DNA of 64,000 nt from Porphyromonas gingivalis ATCC 33277 (lineage in GTDB: Bacteria > Bacteroidota > Bacteroidia > Bacteroidales > Porphyromonadaceae): positions 310,001 through 374,000 of the forward strand of contig NC_010729.1 in NCBI RefSeq assembly GCF_000010505.1, in the 5' to 3' direction. The notes beneath the pieces are model-generated. The model was not told where the DNA came from, did not search any database, and saw only the letters and a list, made by a program, of their open reading frames with translations. The number at the start of each line of letters is the position of its first letter. The stretch's first letter is position 1. Shown piece by piece: positions 8,767 through 17,596 of this stretch. The position numbers and the translations under genes are program-made.

Positions 8767-11700
8767 ATGAAAAGAATGACGCTATTCTTCCTTTGCTTGC
8801 TGACGAGCATTGGGTGGGCTATGGCCCAGAATAGAACCGTGAAGGGTACAGTTATCTCCTCCGAGGATAATGAGCCCCTGATCGGCGCGAATGTCGTGGT
8901 TGTCGGAAACACCACGATCGGTGCTGCAACCGACTTGGATGGCAACTTCACGCTTAGCGTGCCTGCCAATGCCAAAATGTTGAGAGTGTCCTATTCCGGT
9001 ATGACTACCAAAGAGGTCGCCATCGCTAATGTGATGAAGATCGTACTGGATCCGGACTCTAAGGTTCTGGAGCAGGTAGTTGTATTGGGTTACGGTACGG
9101 GACAGAAACTCAGCACTGTTTCCGGTTCTGTGGCCAAAGTGTCCAGCGAAAAGCTCGCGGAAAAGCCTGTTGCCAACATCATGGATGCCCTCCAAGGTCA
9201 GGTAGCCGGTATGCAGGTTATGACCTCTTCGGGAGACCCTACGAAGGTGGCCAACGTAACCATTCACGGTACCGGATCTTTGGGCGCAAGCTCTTCCCCA
9301 CCTTATATCGTTGATGGTATGCAGACGGATCTGTCAGTGGTGGCTACGATGAACCCGAATGATTTTGACAACGTAACAGTCTTGAAGGATGCTTCTGCAA
9401 CTTCTATTTACGGTGCGCGTGCTGCCAATGGTGTTGTGATTATCACTACCAAGAGAGGTAAAATGGGTGAAGCCGGCCGTATTACATTCAATTACAGCTA
9501 CGGTGTTTCTTCTATTATCAGTAAGAAGCCTATGAGCCGAATGATGACTGGAGACGAGCAGCTTAACTATCAGTTTAATAATGGTTATTGGGATACTACT
9601 AAGCCGGAGTATGCAACGATCGAAGCAGTCAAAGCTACTTTGATCAAAAATGCAGAGGATATGTATGCCAAATACCCGGAGCTTGCTCCTCTTGTGAAAT
9701 CCGGATATTTAAAGCCAATTGATTTTGATAATGATACCGACTGGCTTGAGTATTTCATTCGTCCTACGGCTCCGACGCACCAAGGTGATATTTCTTTCAC
9801 CGGAGGAAGTCAGGGGACCTCTTATTTTGTTTCTTTGGGTTATTTCAATCAAGAAGGTATTTCCCGTGAGCCTTCTTCTTTCAAGCGCTATAGCGGCCGT
9901 ATGAATTTGGAAAGCCGTATTAAGGAATGGCTGAAATTAGGTCTGAATCTTTCGGGTGCAATCGCTGAAAAGCAAGCATCATCGTTCTCAGGAACCAATT
10001 ATTATAATACAGGAACTTTTGGTGCATTATCTATGCCTAAGTATCTGAATCCTTTAACGAGTGATGGTGAGATTGCCGACGTATACTATATCATAGGAAC
10101 CACTCCTCGCCAAAGTCCATTGCGAATTGCTAAATGGTACCCCGAAGAAGATTATACTTATCAAGCAAATGTTGGTGGATATTTGCAGTTCAATCCGATT
10201 AAGGGACTTACAATTAAGTCGCAAGCGGGTTTGGACTTTACGGACAGCCGTGCTACAGTAAAGACACTTCCGAATAATATTTTTTCTCCTAATCCTCTGG
10301 GCAACAGGACAGAGCGCTTCTATGGCGGACGGTTGTTTACAGTCACAAACACCGGTGAGTATAAAACCAATTTTGAAGAGTTGCACGATGTGACCATCCT
10401 TTTGGGACAAGAATTTATTGATGCAGATGTGGATGTTTTCAGCGCAAGAGCAAATGGCTTCGAGAACAGCAAGGTAATGCTTTTGTCTCAGGAAAAGACC
10501 GGTAATTTCCTTCAGCTTCCTGCTCAGCGAAAAGAAGAATATGCTTATTTGTCTTTCTTCGGTAGGGGTAGTTATGGATTTGACAAGTGGATGTATCTGG
10601 ATGTTTCGTTGCGTAATGACCAATCATCTCGTTTTGGTGACAACAATCGTAGTGCTTGGTTCTATTCTTTCGGTTCGATGTTCGACATCTACAATAAGTT
10701 CATCAAGGAAAGCGATTGGCTGAGTGACCTCCGATTCAAGCTGAGTTACGGAACTACCGGAAACTCTGAGATCGGAAACTACAACCACCAGGCTCTCGTA
10801 GGAAGCAATAATTATACCGATACAGCATTGGGCCTTACTGTCTCTACAATTGGTAACCCCGATCTTTCTTGGGAAAAGCAATCTCAGTTGAATGTGGGTA
10901 TTGCTTCCGGTTTTTGGAACAATCGTTTGACTGCTGAAGTTGATTTCTACGTTCGTACAACGGATGATATGTTGATCAATGTGCCTCTGCAGTATATAAG
11001 TGGTTTCACCAACCAGTTCCAGAATGTCGGCTCAATGCAAAATACGGGAGTTGATGTTAACTTGAGAGGAACTATCTTCCAAAATAAAGATTGGAATGTT
11101 TATGCTGCTGCAAACTTCAACTACAACAAACAGAAGATTACCAAGCTCTTCTTCGATTTGAAAGAGTATGTACTTCCCAACACCGGAACTATCTGGCAGA
11201 TTGGAAAACCTAATTCATTCTATATAGCTGAGTATGCAGGTATTTATAAGGGTACGGAGCCTTATACCGACCCGGATGGAAATGTTTATCATGGTGGTGA
11301 TCAGTTGTGGTATGTTCCCGGCAAAACATGGGCTGATGGTACTCCGGCTACAACGAATGTCTATTCTGCGGATTTGGAGCAAGCGGTAGATAAGGCAGTC
11401 AATCCCCCTATTACCGGTGGTTTCTCTTTGGGGGCTTCTTGGAAAGGTCTTTCATTGGATGCTGATTTTGCTTATATCATTGGTAAGTGGATGATCAACA
11501 ATGACCGCTACTTCACTGAAAACGGTTCTGGCGCTGCAATGAGAACCAATAAGGATAAAATCCTTTTGGATGCATGGACTCCGCAGAATCCTAACTCAGA
11601 TGTTCCAAGACTGGGTCAAGACAATCAGTTCGATAGCCGTTTGCTGGAGAATGCCTCTTTCTTGCGTCTCAAGAATCTGAAATTGACTTATGTCCTTCCT

Positions 11701-11877
11701 CAATCTCTATTCAAGACTCAAGGTGTTGTTTCTGGAGCACGTGTTTATTTGATGGCTCGTAACCTCCTGACCGTTACCAAGTACAAAGGTTTTGACCCCG
11801 AAGCCGGTGGTAATGTGGCACTGAATCAATTCCCGAATACGAAGCAATTTGTAGGTGGTATTCAGATTTCTTTCTAA
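8767..11877 (+). CDS. ragA: RagA, SusC-type TonB-dependent outer-membrane peptide transporter
   Basis: 1036 aa from ATG 8767, which opens a signal peptide MKRMTLFFLCLL...AMAQ; an upstream in-frame ATG at 8653 lacks a signal and is rejected. After the signal comes a carboxypeptidase-regulatory-like domain (about residues 22-100), then the plug (LEQVVVLGYGTG near 105, DASATSIYGARAANGVVIITTKRG near 205) and a 22-strand barrel ending in aromatic IQISF. With RagB it forms the lidded RagAB complex that imports oligopeptides. It is 33 bp upstream of ragB. The sequence differs visibly from the rag-1 allele I remember from strain W50/W83, consistent with the known multi-allelic rag locus. Confidence 0.92.
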   Translation: MKRMTLFFLCLLTSIGWAMAQNRTVKGTVISSEDNEPLIGANVVVVGNTTIGAATDLDGNFTLSVPANAKMLRVSYSGMTTKEVAIANVMKIVLDPDSKVLEQVVVLGYGTGQKLSTVSGSVAKVSSEKLAEKPVANIMDALQGQVAGMQVMTSSGDPTKVANVTIHGTGSLGASSSPPYIVDGMQTDLSVVATMNPNDFDNVTVLKDASATSIYGARAANGVVIITTKRGKMGEAGRITFNYSYGVSSIISKKPMSRMMTGDEQLNYQFNNGYWDTTKPEYATIEAVKATLIKNAEDMYAKYPELAPLVKSGYLKPIDFDNDTDWLEYFIRPTAPTHQGDISFTGGSQGTSYFVSLGYFNQEGISREPSSFKRYSGRMNLESRIKEWLKLGLNLSGAIAEKQASSFSGTNYYNTGTFGALSMPKYLNPLTSDGEIADVYYIIGTTPRQSPLRIAKWYPEEDYTYQANVGGYLQFNPIKGLTIKSQAGLDFTDSRATVKTLPNNIFSPNPLGNRTERFYGGRLFTVTNTGEYKTNFEELHDVTILLGQEFIDADVDVFSARANGFENSKVMLLSQEKTGNFLQLPAQRKEEYAYLSFFGRGSYGFDKWMYLDVSLRNDQSSRFGDNNRSAWFYSFGSMFDIYNKFIKESDWLSDLRFKLSYGTTGNSEIGNYNHQALVGSNNYTDTALGLTVSTIGNPDLSWEKQSQLNVGIASGFWNNRLTAEVDFYVRTTDDMLINVPLQYISGFTNQFQNVGSMQNTGVDVNLRGTIFQNKDWNVYAAANFNYNKQKITKLFFDLKEYVLPNTGTIWQIGKPNSFYIAEYAGIYKGTEPYTDPDGNVYHGGDQLWYVPGKTWADGTPATTNVYSADLEQAVDKAVNPPITGGFSLGASWKGLSLDADFAYIIGKWMINNDRYFTENGSGAAMRTNKDKILLDAWTPQNPNSDVPRLGQDNQFDSRLLENASFLRLKNLKLTYVLPQSLFKTQGVVSGARVYLMARNLLTVTKYKGFDPEAGGNVALNQFPNTKQFVGGIQISF

Positions 11878-11910
11878 ACATTGAGTACTAACGATTAACA
11901 GTAAATCATT

Positions 11911-13422
11911 ATGAAGAAAATATTTTATGCAGTGCTGTCTGCTTTCCTGCTGTTGGGGCTTTTTTCATGCGATCTGCAGCGTGATCCGGATGGAAGTGAT
12001 GAACAGAAAGATCATTTCGCTTCTTTTGTGGAGACAAAACATTTTAGAGATGGTTTGTATGCTACGTTGCGAAGTACAGAAAACCCTACTCGTTTCGTAT
12101 GGCAGGATCTTCAATCAGACATGTATGCAGTAACAACGAATGATGGTAATACAAGCTCTCGTTTTATCACATGGAGTTTGGGTGCACTGGAGTCATCCGG
12201 TGAGATTGCTTCATATTATCTCGCTTATTATAGCTTGTTGCAGCGCGCCAATTATTTTGTGACCAGAATAGAACGTTCTATGGAGTTGAATCTTTATCTG
12301 GAGAAAGAACTCAAAGATGTAAAGATCTTTCAAGCAGAAGGTAAGACTCTTCAGGCATTGGCCCTCTCTCGTTTGATGGAGCGTTTTGCTTATAAGTATG
12401 ATCCTGCGGCCACTACTCATCCGTATGATTTGGGTATTGTACTTGTTAAGGATTACAATCCTATGATTGCTGCACCTCGTAATACGCAGAAAGAGTGCTA
12501 CGATTATATCCTTGAATGCTTAAATCAGGCGATTGATGTTTTGCCGAACAAGAGCAATGAAGGTAATATCAGAGTTTCCAAGCATTATGCTCATGCTTTG
12601 CGTGCACGTGTAAATTTTGCAATGGGTAATTATGATGCGGCAAAAGAAGATGCTAAAGTTCTGGTCGACAATTATCCTCTTATTGATGTGACGACAGCAA
12701 AGAAATTTGCTGAGGTTTACCGCGATGATGCTAACAACCCCGAAATCGTATTCCGTGCTTTTGCTTCAGGAACTATCGGTACTGTTGCAGAAACGACCCT
12801 AAGCGGATTCTTGTGGCATTCAGGTGCTCAGCTTGTGGTTTCAAGTCCTATTTCAGCTCCTTTCCAATGGGTTGTTGACCTATATGATGATACCGATTAT
12901 CGTAAGTCTTGCTATATCACGAAAGATTTCTACGTTATTGGTGGTGGTGTTGATAAGGGTTATGTAGTTGGAAAATATCTGGGTAACCCCGCTTATCAGT
13001 CTAATCCTAACGTACCCGACTTTAAGGTGACCAGCCGCTTCTTCTCAGTTGCAGAGGCTTATTTGATCATGGCAGAGTCTATGGCCAAGTCCGGTGATGC
13101 AGCCGGTGCAAAGGATCTGTTGAAGACGCTTTGTGAGAAACGTGGTGGCCAGTTGGAAGATGGCGATATCATGGATTTGGTAATGGCAGAACGTACCCGT
13201 GAGCTGATCGGAGAAGGCTCTCGTCTGAACGATATGATTCGTTGGAATTTGCCTAATAACCACGATGATATGGAAAATCAGCCGGTATTCCTGCAGATCG
13301 GTCTTGCAAAAGCTGATAAGCTGAAGCAGCCCGTACCTGCCGGTCACTATGCGTTTACTTGGGAGTTCCCTGTTAGGGATCGTCAGGTGAATCCGCAGAT
13401 TATCAAAAACTGGCCGAACTAA
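11911..13422 (+). CDS. ragB: RagB, SusD-like surface lipoprotein partner of RagA
   Basis: 503 aa lipoprotein with lipobox LGLFSC (Cys20). It has the SusD/RagB architecture: N-terminal helical region with TPR-like repeats (ALALSRLMERFAY, HALRARVNFAMGNYDAAKEDA) and a C-terminal RagB/SusD motif (AEAYLIMAESMAKSG, MAERTRELIGEGSRLNDMIRWN). RagB forms the lid over RagA and captures peptides; it is also known as a major surface antigen. Its N-terminal mature sequence differs strongly from the rag-1 form I recall, so this is probably another rag allele. Co-transcribed with ragA by spacing (33 bp). Confidence 0.92.
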   Translation: MKKIFYAVLSAFLLLGLFSCDLQRDPDGSDEQKDHFASFVETKHFRDGLYATLRSTENPTRFVWQDLQSDMYAVTTNDGNTSSRFITWSLGALESSGEIASYYLAYYSLLQRANYFVTRIERSMELNLYLEKELKDVKIFQAEGKTLQALALSRLMERFAYKYDPAATTHPYDLGIVLVKDYNPMIAAPRNTQKECYDYILECLNQAIDVLPNKSNEGNIRVSKHYAHALRARVNFAMGNYDAAKEDAKVLVDNYPLIDVTTAKKFAEVYRDDANNPEIVFRAFASGTIGTVAETTLSGFLWHSGAQLVVSSPISAPFQWVVDLYDDTDYRKSCYITKDFYVIGGGVDKGYVVGKYLGNPAYQSNPNVPDFKVTSRFFSVAEAYLIMAESMAKSGDAAGAKDLLKTLCEKRGGQLEDGDIMDLVMAERTRELIGEGSRLNDMIRWNLPNNHDDMENQPVFLQIGLAKADKLKQPVPAGHYAFTWEFPVRDRQVNPQIIKNWPN

Positions 13423-13439
13423 TTCAATTAGATGTTTCG

Positions 13440-13478
13440 ACGCGCTTGGGGTTAATCTTTATAATCCCAAGTGCGTTT
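13440..13478 (+). terminator. Hairpin after ragB
   Basis: Long imperfect inverted repeat: ACGCGCTTGGG followed by GTTA pairs with TAATCCCAAGTGCGT. It lies 18 bp after the ragB stop. The T tail is weak, so it may terminate partly and let the downstream T9SS cargo gene be read. Confidence 0.6.
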
Positions 13479-13590
13479 GAAACCTTTCTTGACTTTTAGG
13501 CGAAAAGAGCTTTCTGTGGTGTGTTTGGAATCGTGCCAAGAAAGTCCAAAATATAAACGGTTCCGGTCAAACAAAAATCAAATTCAAATT

Positions 13591-14472
13591 ATGAAGAAAA
13601 TTTTCTCTTTGTTGGGTGCTATGTTCTTGATGGGTTCACTCAGTGCTCAAAACACAATCCCCCAATCTTTCTCTTGTGAAGTAAGCGGATCAGCACGTGC
13701 TATCGAGTGTTTGGATGGCTCTGTTTTTTCTCAGGCCCCGGTAGAATTCGATACTGGATATCCTTCTAATTCTGGGATAGAACTGATGCAGGCGCAGAAT
13801 GTGAAAGGTGTAAGCTCTATTTCTGCTATCCGTTTCTTTGGTATTCAGTTGGTTTATGCAGGTGGCTGGGCAGTTCAAAACGATTTTGACCCTATGACCT
13901 TTACTGTAAAGATTTGTGCTAACGAGAATGGTTTACCCGGTGCAGAAATCTACTCACAGGAAGTCGCTTTGAATCATAACGATACAGGTGAAACTTTTGG
14001 TAATAATCCTATCAGTATTTTCTATTGGGACTTTGAGCCTGCTACTCCTATTAACAACTTGCCGGCCGATTTCTGGCTTGTAATCTCTAATTCAGATTCC
14101 GAAGCATGGTTCCTTTGGATTGATCAGAAAGATGGTGTAGGACCGATTGCTACATTTGGAACGCAGCAAGGTGAGCCTGAGGGTACTCCCAGCCACTGGT
14201 TCCTGAGAGAGGGAGCTCCAGGCTTAGGTGTTTGCATTAAGGGAACACCTTCAGGTGTTGATATGATCGAGGCTAATAAGCCATATTCGCTTTCAGTAAG
14301 TGGCAATACAATTTCTGTAGACGCAGGAGAGGTAACCATTTATGATATGAACGCTCGTCGAGTAGCATATGCTGAAAAGGGAATTTCTTATACTGCTCAA
14401 GCCGGAACATATGTTCTCCGTATTGTAGTAGATGGCATGACATATGTTGAAAAAGCGGTGGTTACCAAGTAA
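13591..14472 (+). CDS. T9SS-secreted protein with C-terminal sorting domain, next to ragAB
   Basis: 293 aa from ATG 13591 (MKKIFSLLGAMFLMGSLSAQ signal peptide); an upstream in-frame ATG at 13471 gives no signal and is rejected. The central part resembles a beta-rich jelly-roll domain found in secreted Bacteroidota proteins. The last 75 residues form a typical T9SS type A sorting domain (YSLSVSGNTISVDAG, VTIYDMNARRVAYAEKG, GTYVLRIVVDG, KAVVTK). Expected to cross the outer membrane by T9SS and be bound to A-LPS. Function otherwise unknown. Its conserved place behind ragB suggests a surface role linked to uptake, which is inference. Confidence 0.8.
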   Translation: MKKIFSLLGAMFLMGSLSAQNTIPQSFSCEVSGSARAIECLDGSVFSQAPVEFDTGYPSNSGIELMQAQNVKGVSSISAIRFFGIQLVYAGGWAVQNDFDPMTFTVKICANENGLPGAEIYSQEVALNHNDTGETFGNNPISIFYWDFEPATPINNLPADFWLVISNSDSEAWFLWIDQKDGVGPIATFGTQQGEPEGTPSHWFLREGAPGLGVCIKGTPSGVDMIEANKPYSLSVSGNTISVDAGEVTIYDMNARRVAYAEKGISYTAQAGTYVLRIVVDGMTYVEKAVVTK

Positions 14473-14512
14473 GGACACGTTTTGTTTAGATATATAGTCT
14501 AATTTAATGTTG

Positions 14513-14550
14513 AGGAGGTATGTCTTTATGGCATACCTCTTCTTTTTTAT
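14513..14550 (+). terminator. Rho-independent terminator
   Basis: GAGGTATG (14515-14522) pairs with CATACCTC (14532-14539), followed by TTCTTTTTT. It ends the rag/T9SS cargo unit. Confidence 0.8.
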
Positions 14551-14624
14551 TTTTTACTTTGCCACAGCCACAAGCGTATTGCCCGTCATGCATATCTCAA
14601 ATTGTTCCTCTCCACTATCTTTAA

Positions 14625-14657
14625 TTGCGACATAAGTCGGCAGATGTCTTATCTTTG
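14625..14657 (+). promoter_or_regulatory. Candidate promoter for the DUF6242-like lipoprotein/porG unit
   Basis: -7 TATCTTTG at 14650-14657 with TTG at 14625-14627 (22-bp spacing), starting transcription just before the ATG at 14678. One of the better matches to the Bacteroidota consensus in the window. Confidence 0.6.
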
Positions 14658-14677
14658 TACACTAAATATCAGTAGGT

Positions 14678-15841
14678 ATGTGTAAGAAACATTTCATCCG
14701 ATACTTCTTTTGGACTATCATTGTCTTTTTTGTGGGTGCGGCTATTCACTCTTGTAAAGAGTCTAAGATAGATCTTGAAGAAGTTAGCATAGTCGATCTG
14801 CAAATCCACCGTTTCTACCTTTCCAGTAAGAAGAATCCGGATTTGGAAAAAGTATTTTTCTCTATCGATCATGCAAAAGGGACAATTATTAATAAGAAAT
14901 ATATGCCCTATGGCACAGTTTTGGATTCTGTAATGATGAAACTCGTTACTGATTTCTCTGCGAAAAAACTGCGAGTGGCCATCAATGATGGAGAATATAA
15001 GGATTGGCATAATAAGGATTCATTGTGGTTGCGCGATTGTCATACCTTACATTTAATGGTTTTCGACGAAAGTGGCGAGAAAACGAAAAAGTATACCGTT
15101 ACCCTCAATCGTTATGATTATCAACCGACTACGTTCGTTTGGCATATGCTCGATGGAGTAGCTTTACCGGATATCAATGCTTCTTTTGTCGATGTTGTAA
15201 CGCATGCTGACAAGGTTTATTTGGTTGCAGCCACAGGTAATAAGACGCTGTTGTATTCATCTGACAGGAAAAATCCTGTTCATTGGACTTTACTATCGTC
15301 TTCCGGCTTGTCCGGTGCATGTCGGCAGATAGCCGCGACTGAAGATGGACGCGCTTGGATTCTAACGGATTCCGGTATTTATCAAAGCGATGACTTCACA
15401 AACTGGAGTTTGCTCCCCTCTGAAGTCCCTGTGACAACCCTGCTGGGTGCCATGGCTTGGCCACAGGGAAGTCATACACTGGCATTACTTGCTGAAAAAG
15501 AAGGCTCTCTGTTCTTTGCTACCAATATCGATGGAATCCATTCTTGGCAGGAGCAGGCTCCCGAAACTTTCCCTGTTCGCAATTTCAGTACTCAACTATA
15601 TAAAGCAAACAATCATCCAATGCTCCGTTTGGTCGGCGGTGTAACGCATACGGGTGCTCCTGCCACTTCCGTTTGGATCACGAGCAATGGAAATGATTGG
15701 TTCGGACTTGACTTGGCCGCCGGAGCCATTCCCGCGTCAATGGAAAAAGGGGCTTTGGTGCAAACTCCATCGGATGGTAACTTGTACTATTATGCCACTG
15801 AACAAGCCGAAGGTATAAAGCGAGTGGCTGTGGCCGACTGA
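14678..15841 (+). CDS. DUF6242-like lipoprotein, C-terminus lost by frameshift
   Basis: 387 aa as it stands, with N-terminal membrane signal and lipobox AAIHSC (Cys26). The first part (VDLQIHRFYLSSKKNPDLEKVFFSID, PYGTVLDSVMMKL) resembles the DUF6242 N-terminal domain of Bacteroidota lipoproteins. The rest has repeated beta-propeller-like strands (ILTDSGIYQSDDFTNWSLLP, VWITSNGNDWFGL). The stop at 15839-15841 falls inside a repeat; the missing C-terminus continues in the +1 frame from 15840 to 16043. The gene is therefore broken by a small indel, or the sequence has an error. The role is unknown; it precedes porG directly. Confidence 0.65.
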   Translation: MCKKHFIRYFFWTIIVFFVGAAIHSCKESKIDLEEVSIVDLQIHRFYLSSKKNPDLEKVFFSIDHAKGTIINKKYMPYGTVLDSVMMKLVTDFSAKKLRVAINDGEYKDWHNKDSLWLRDCHTLHLMVFDESGEKTKKYTVTLNRYDYQPTTFVWHMLDGVALPDINASFVDVVTHADKVYLVAATGNKTLLYSSDRKNPVHWTLLSSSGLSGACRQIAATEDGRAWILTDSGIYQSDDFTNWSLLPSEVPVTTLLGAMAWPQGSHTLALLAEKEGSLFFATNIDGIHSWQEQAPETFPVRNFSTQLYKANNHPMLRLVGGVTHTGAPATSVWITSNGNDWFGLDLAAGAIPASMEKGALVQTPSDGNLYYYATEQAEGIKRVAVAD

Positions 15842-16043
15842 TAAGGGCATCACATGGAAACGTGGAGCCGCCGATATTATGTTGCCGGCCGATCCTTTCT
15901 ACACAGTCGGCTACCCGTTGCCGTTCGTCTGTGCTTTTGATGATGGGGCTTACAATATATATCAGTTGGGAGGCGTTAGCTCTTCAGGAACATTCTTTTC
16001 CTCAATATGGAAGGGTATCCTGAAACTGAATGAAAACAATTAG
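15840..16043 (+). pseudogene. Out-of-frame C-terminal remnant of the DUF6242-like lipoprotein
   Basis: Open frame of 67 codons from GAT at 15840 to TAG 16041-16043, encoding DKGITWKRGAADIMLP, then PFVCAFDDGAYNIYQLGG and SSIWKGILKLNENN. This is the expected ending of a WD/propeller lipoprotein and directly continues the upstream ORF after removing one base or adding two near 15838. It overlaps the porG start (16030) by 14 bp, the usual coupling of consecutive genes, supporting its former in-frame status. Confidence 0.7.
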
Positions 16044-16737
16044 TAAGAACTATGTGGCACGGATCTGTGCCGCCATTGCTTTGTTTGCTGTGTGTAACGG
16101 TCGGATAGCTGCTCAGGAATTTCTCTATGAAATAGGAGGAGGTTTTGGTGCTGCTCAGTATTTCGGTGATGCAAACAGAGGCTTGTTCGGTTCATCCGGA
16201 GTTGGTTTGGAGTTGGTCGGACGCTACAATTATAATTTTCGCTGGGCTTTCAGTGCCATGTTGGATTGGCGTACATTGAGAGGCAATACCGATAAGTCCG
16301 GGAATGTCTTCCCCGATTTTGCTCAAGCGGATTTTAAGGTCGGCTTGACTCAGCTCCACGTTAGAAGCGAATTTAACTTTCTCCCTTATAGCGATGGCTA
16401 TAAGTATCTTGGTACAGCTCGGCTGTCTCCTTATGTAGCGGCCGGGTTGTCTTTGGGTTTTGCTTCGGGCGCCAAAGGTTCGGCTTTTGCTCCCGGGATT
16501 ACTGCGGGAATGGGGGTGAAGTATAAGCTTAAACCGCGGATCAATGTCGGTATCGAGTATTCTTTCACGGGGTTACTTACCGATGCTTTGGATGCGCTGA
16601 CGGATAAAAGTGTTTGGCTCGAGGATCCATATAAGATCAATGACTCCTGGGTCAAAAACAAGGATGCTACAGGGGCCTTAGTGCTTAGGATTACGTATGA
16701 CTTCGGCCGGCGTAAGACTTTTTGTAATAAACAATAG
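16030..16737 (+). CDS. porG: PorG, outer-membrane barrel component of the type IX secretion system (DUF6089 family)
   Basis: 235 aa with signal peptide (ARICAAIALFAVCNGRIAAQ) and an eight-strand barrel pattern typical of PorG/DUF6089: GGGFGAAQYFGDANRG near the N-terminus, YNFRWAFSAMLDWR, and a final strand ALVLRITYDFGRR. PorG is a known essential T9SS protein that associates with the PorK/PorN ring. Placement directly upstream of uppS and bamA matches my memory of the P. gingivalis order (PG0189-PG0191). The start overlaps the end of the preceding frameshifted gene. Confidence 0.85.
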   Translation: MKTISKNYVARICAAIALFAVCNGRIAAQEFLYEIGGGFGAAQYFGDANRGLFGSSGVGLELVGRYNYNFRWAFSAMLDWRTLRGNTDKSGNVFPDFAQADFKVGLTQLHVRSEFNFLPYSDGYKYLGTARLSPYVAAGLSLGFASGAKGSAFAPGITAGMGVKYKLKPRINVGIEYSFTGLLTDALDALTDKSVWLEDPYKINDSWVKNKDATGALVLRITYDFGRRKTFCNKQ

Positions 16738-16814
16738 GGCCTCGAAACATTCTAAGGGAATAGACCTCTCTTGGAGTGGTCGTTAGGTGAAATATCTTGA
16801 TAGAAAAGAGATAG

Positions 16815-17579
16815 ATGGAAGGTGATGGAGACAAACTCCAGTCAACAGTTATAGTGCCGAGGCATATCGCTTTGGTCATGGATGGTAATGGCCGTTGGGC
16901 AAAGATACGTGGGAAAGAGCGATGCGAAGGACATGCAGCCGGTGTGGATGCTCTGCGCGTAGCTTTGCGTGCAGCAGCCGGTTGCGGTGTGGAATATCTT
17001 ACAGCCTACACCTTCAGTACGGAGAATTGGAATCGTCCGGAAGAGGAAGTCAGGGCGCTGATGGGCCTTTTCGTTACAGCTATCATGAATGAGATGCTGG
17101 ACTTGATGACCAATAACATTCGCCTCTTGGCTATCGGCGATTTCAGTCGGCTCCCCGAGGATGTCCGTGAATCGTTAGAAAAGGGTATTCGAGAGACTGC
17201 CGGAAACACGGGGCTGACTTTGGTTTTGGCCCTTAGCTACAGTTCTCGCTGGGAAATGACCGATGCCATCCGTAGATTGGCTCGAAAGGTTCGGGATGGA
17301 AGTGTGGAGCCTGAAGATATAAATGTCGATTTGGTTTCTGATCATCTTTCCACCGCCGGCATTCCGGATCCGGATCTCTTCATTCGTACAGGTGGAGAGA
17401 AGCGTATCAGCAATTTTCTTATGTGGCAAATGGCCTATACGGAATTGTTTTTTACCGATACGCTTTGGCCGGACTTTGATGCCGACTGTCTGAAGGCAGC
17501 CATAGAAGAATATTCATCGAGGGAGCGTCGATTCGGCAAGACCAGCGAGCAAATCGCTCTCAGAGAAAATAAATATTGA
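16815..17579 (+). CDS. uppS: Isoprenyl transferase (undecaprenyl-diphosphate synthase)
   Basis: 254 aa cis-prenyltransferase. Signature motifs: HIALVMDGNGRWAK near residue 18 (catalytic Asp, phosphate-binding), AYTFSTENWNRP, and IPDPDLFIRTGGEKRISNFL near 180 (IPP-binding Arg/Gly motif). Condenses farnesyl diphosphate with isopentenyl diphosphate to make the C55 lipid carrier for peptidoglycan and O-antigen synthesis in the cytosol/inner membrane. The stop lies 17 bp before the bamA ATG, so the envelope genes form an operon. Confidence 0.95.
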   Translation: MEGDGDKLQSTVIVPRHIALVMDGNGRWAKIRGKERCEGHAAGVDALRVALRAAAGCGVEYLTAYTFSTENWNRPEEEVRALMGLFVTAIMNEMLDLMTNNIRLLAIGDFSRLPEDVRESLEKGIRETAGNTGLTLVLALSYSSRWEMTDAIRRLARKVRDGSVEPEDINVDLVSDHLSTAGIPDPDLFIRTGGEKRISNFLMWQMAYTELFFTDTLWPDFDADCLKAAIEEYSSRERRFGKTSEQIALRENKY

Positions 17580-17596
17580 ATCATTTGAGAAAGACT

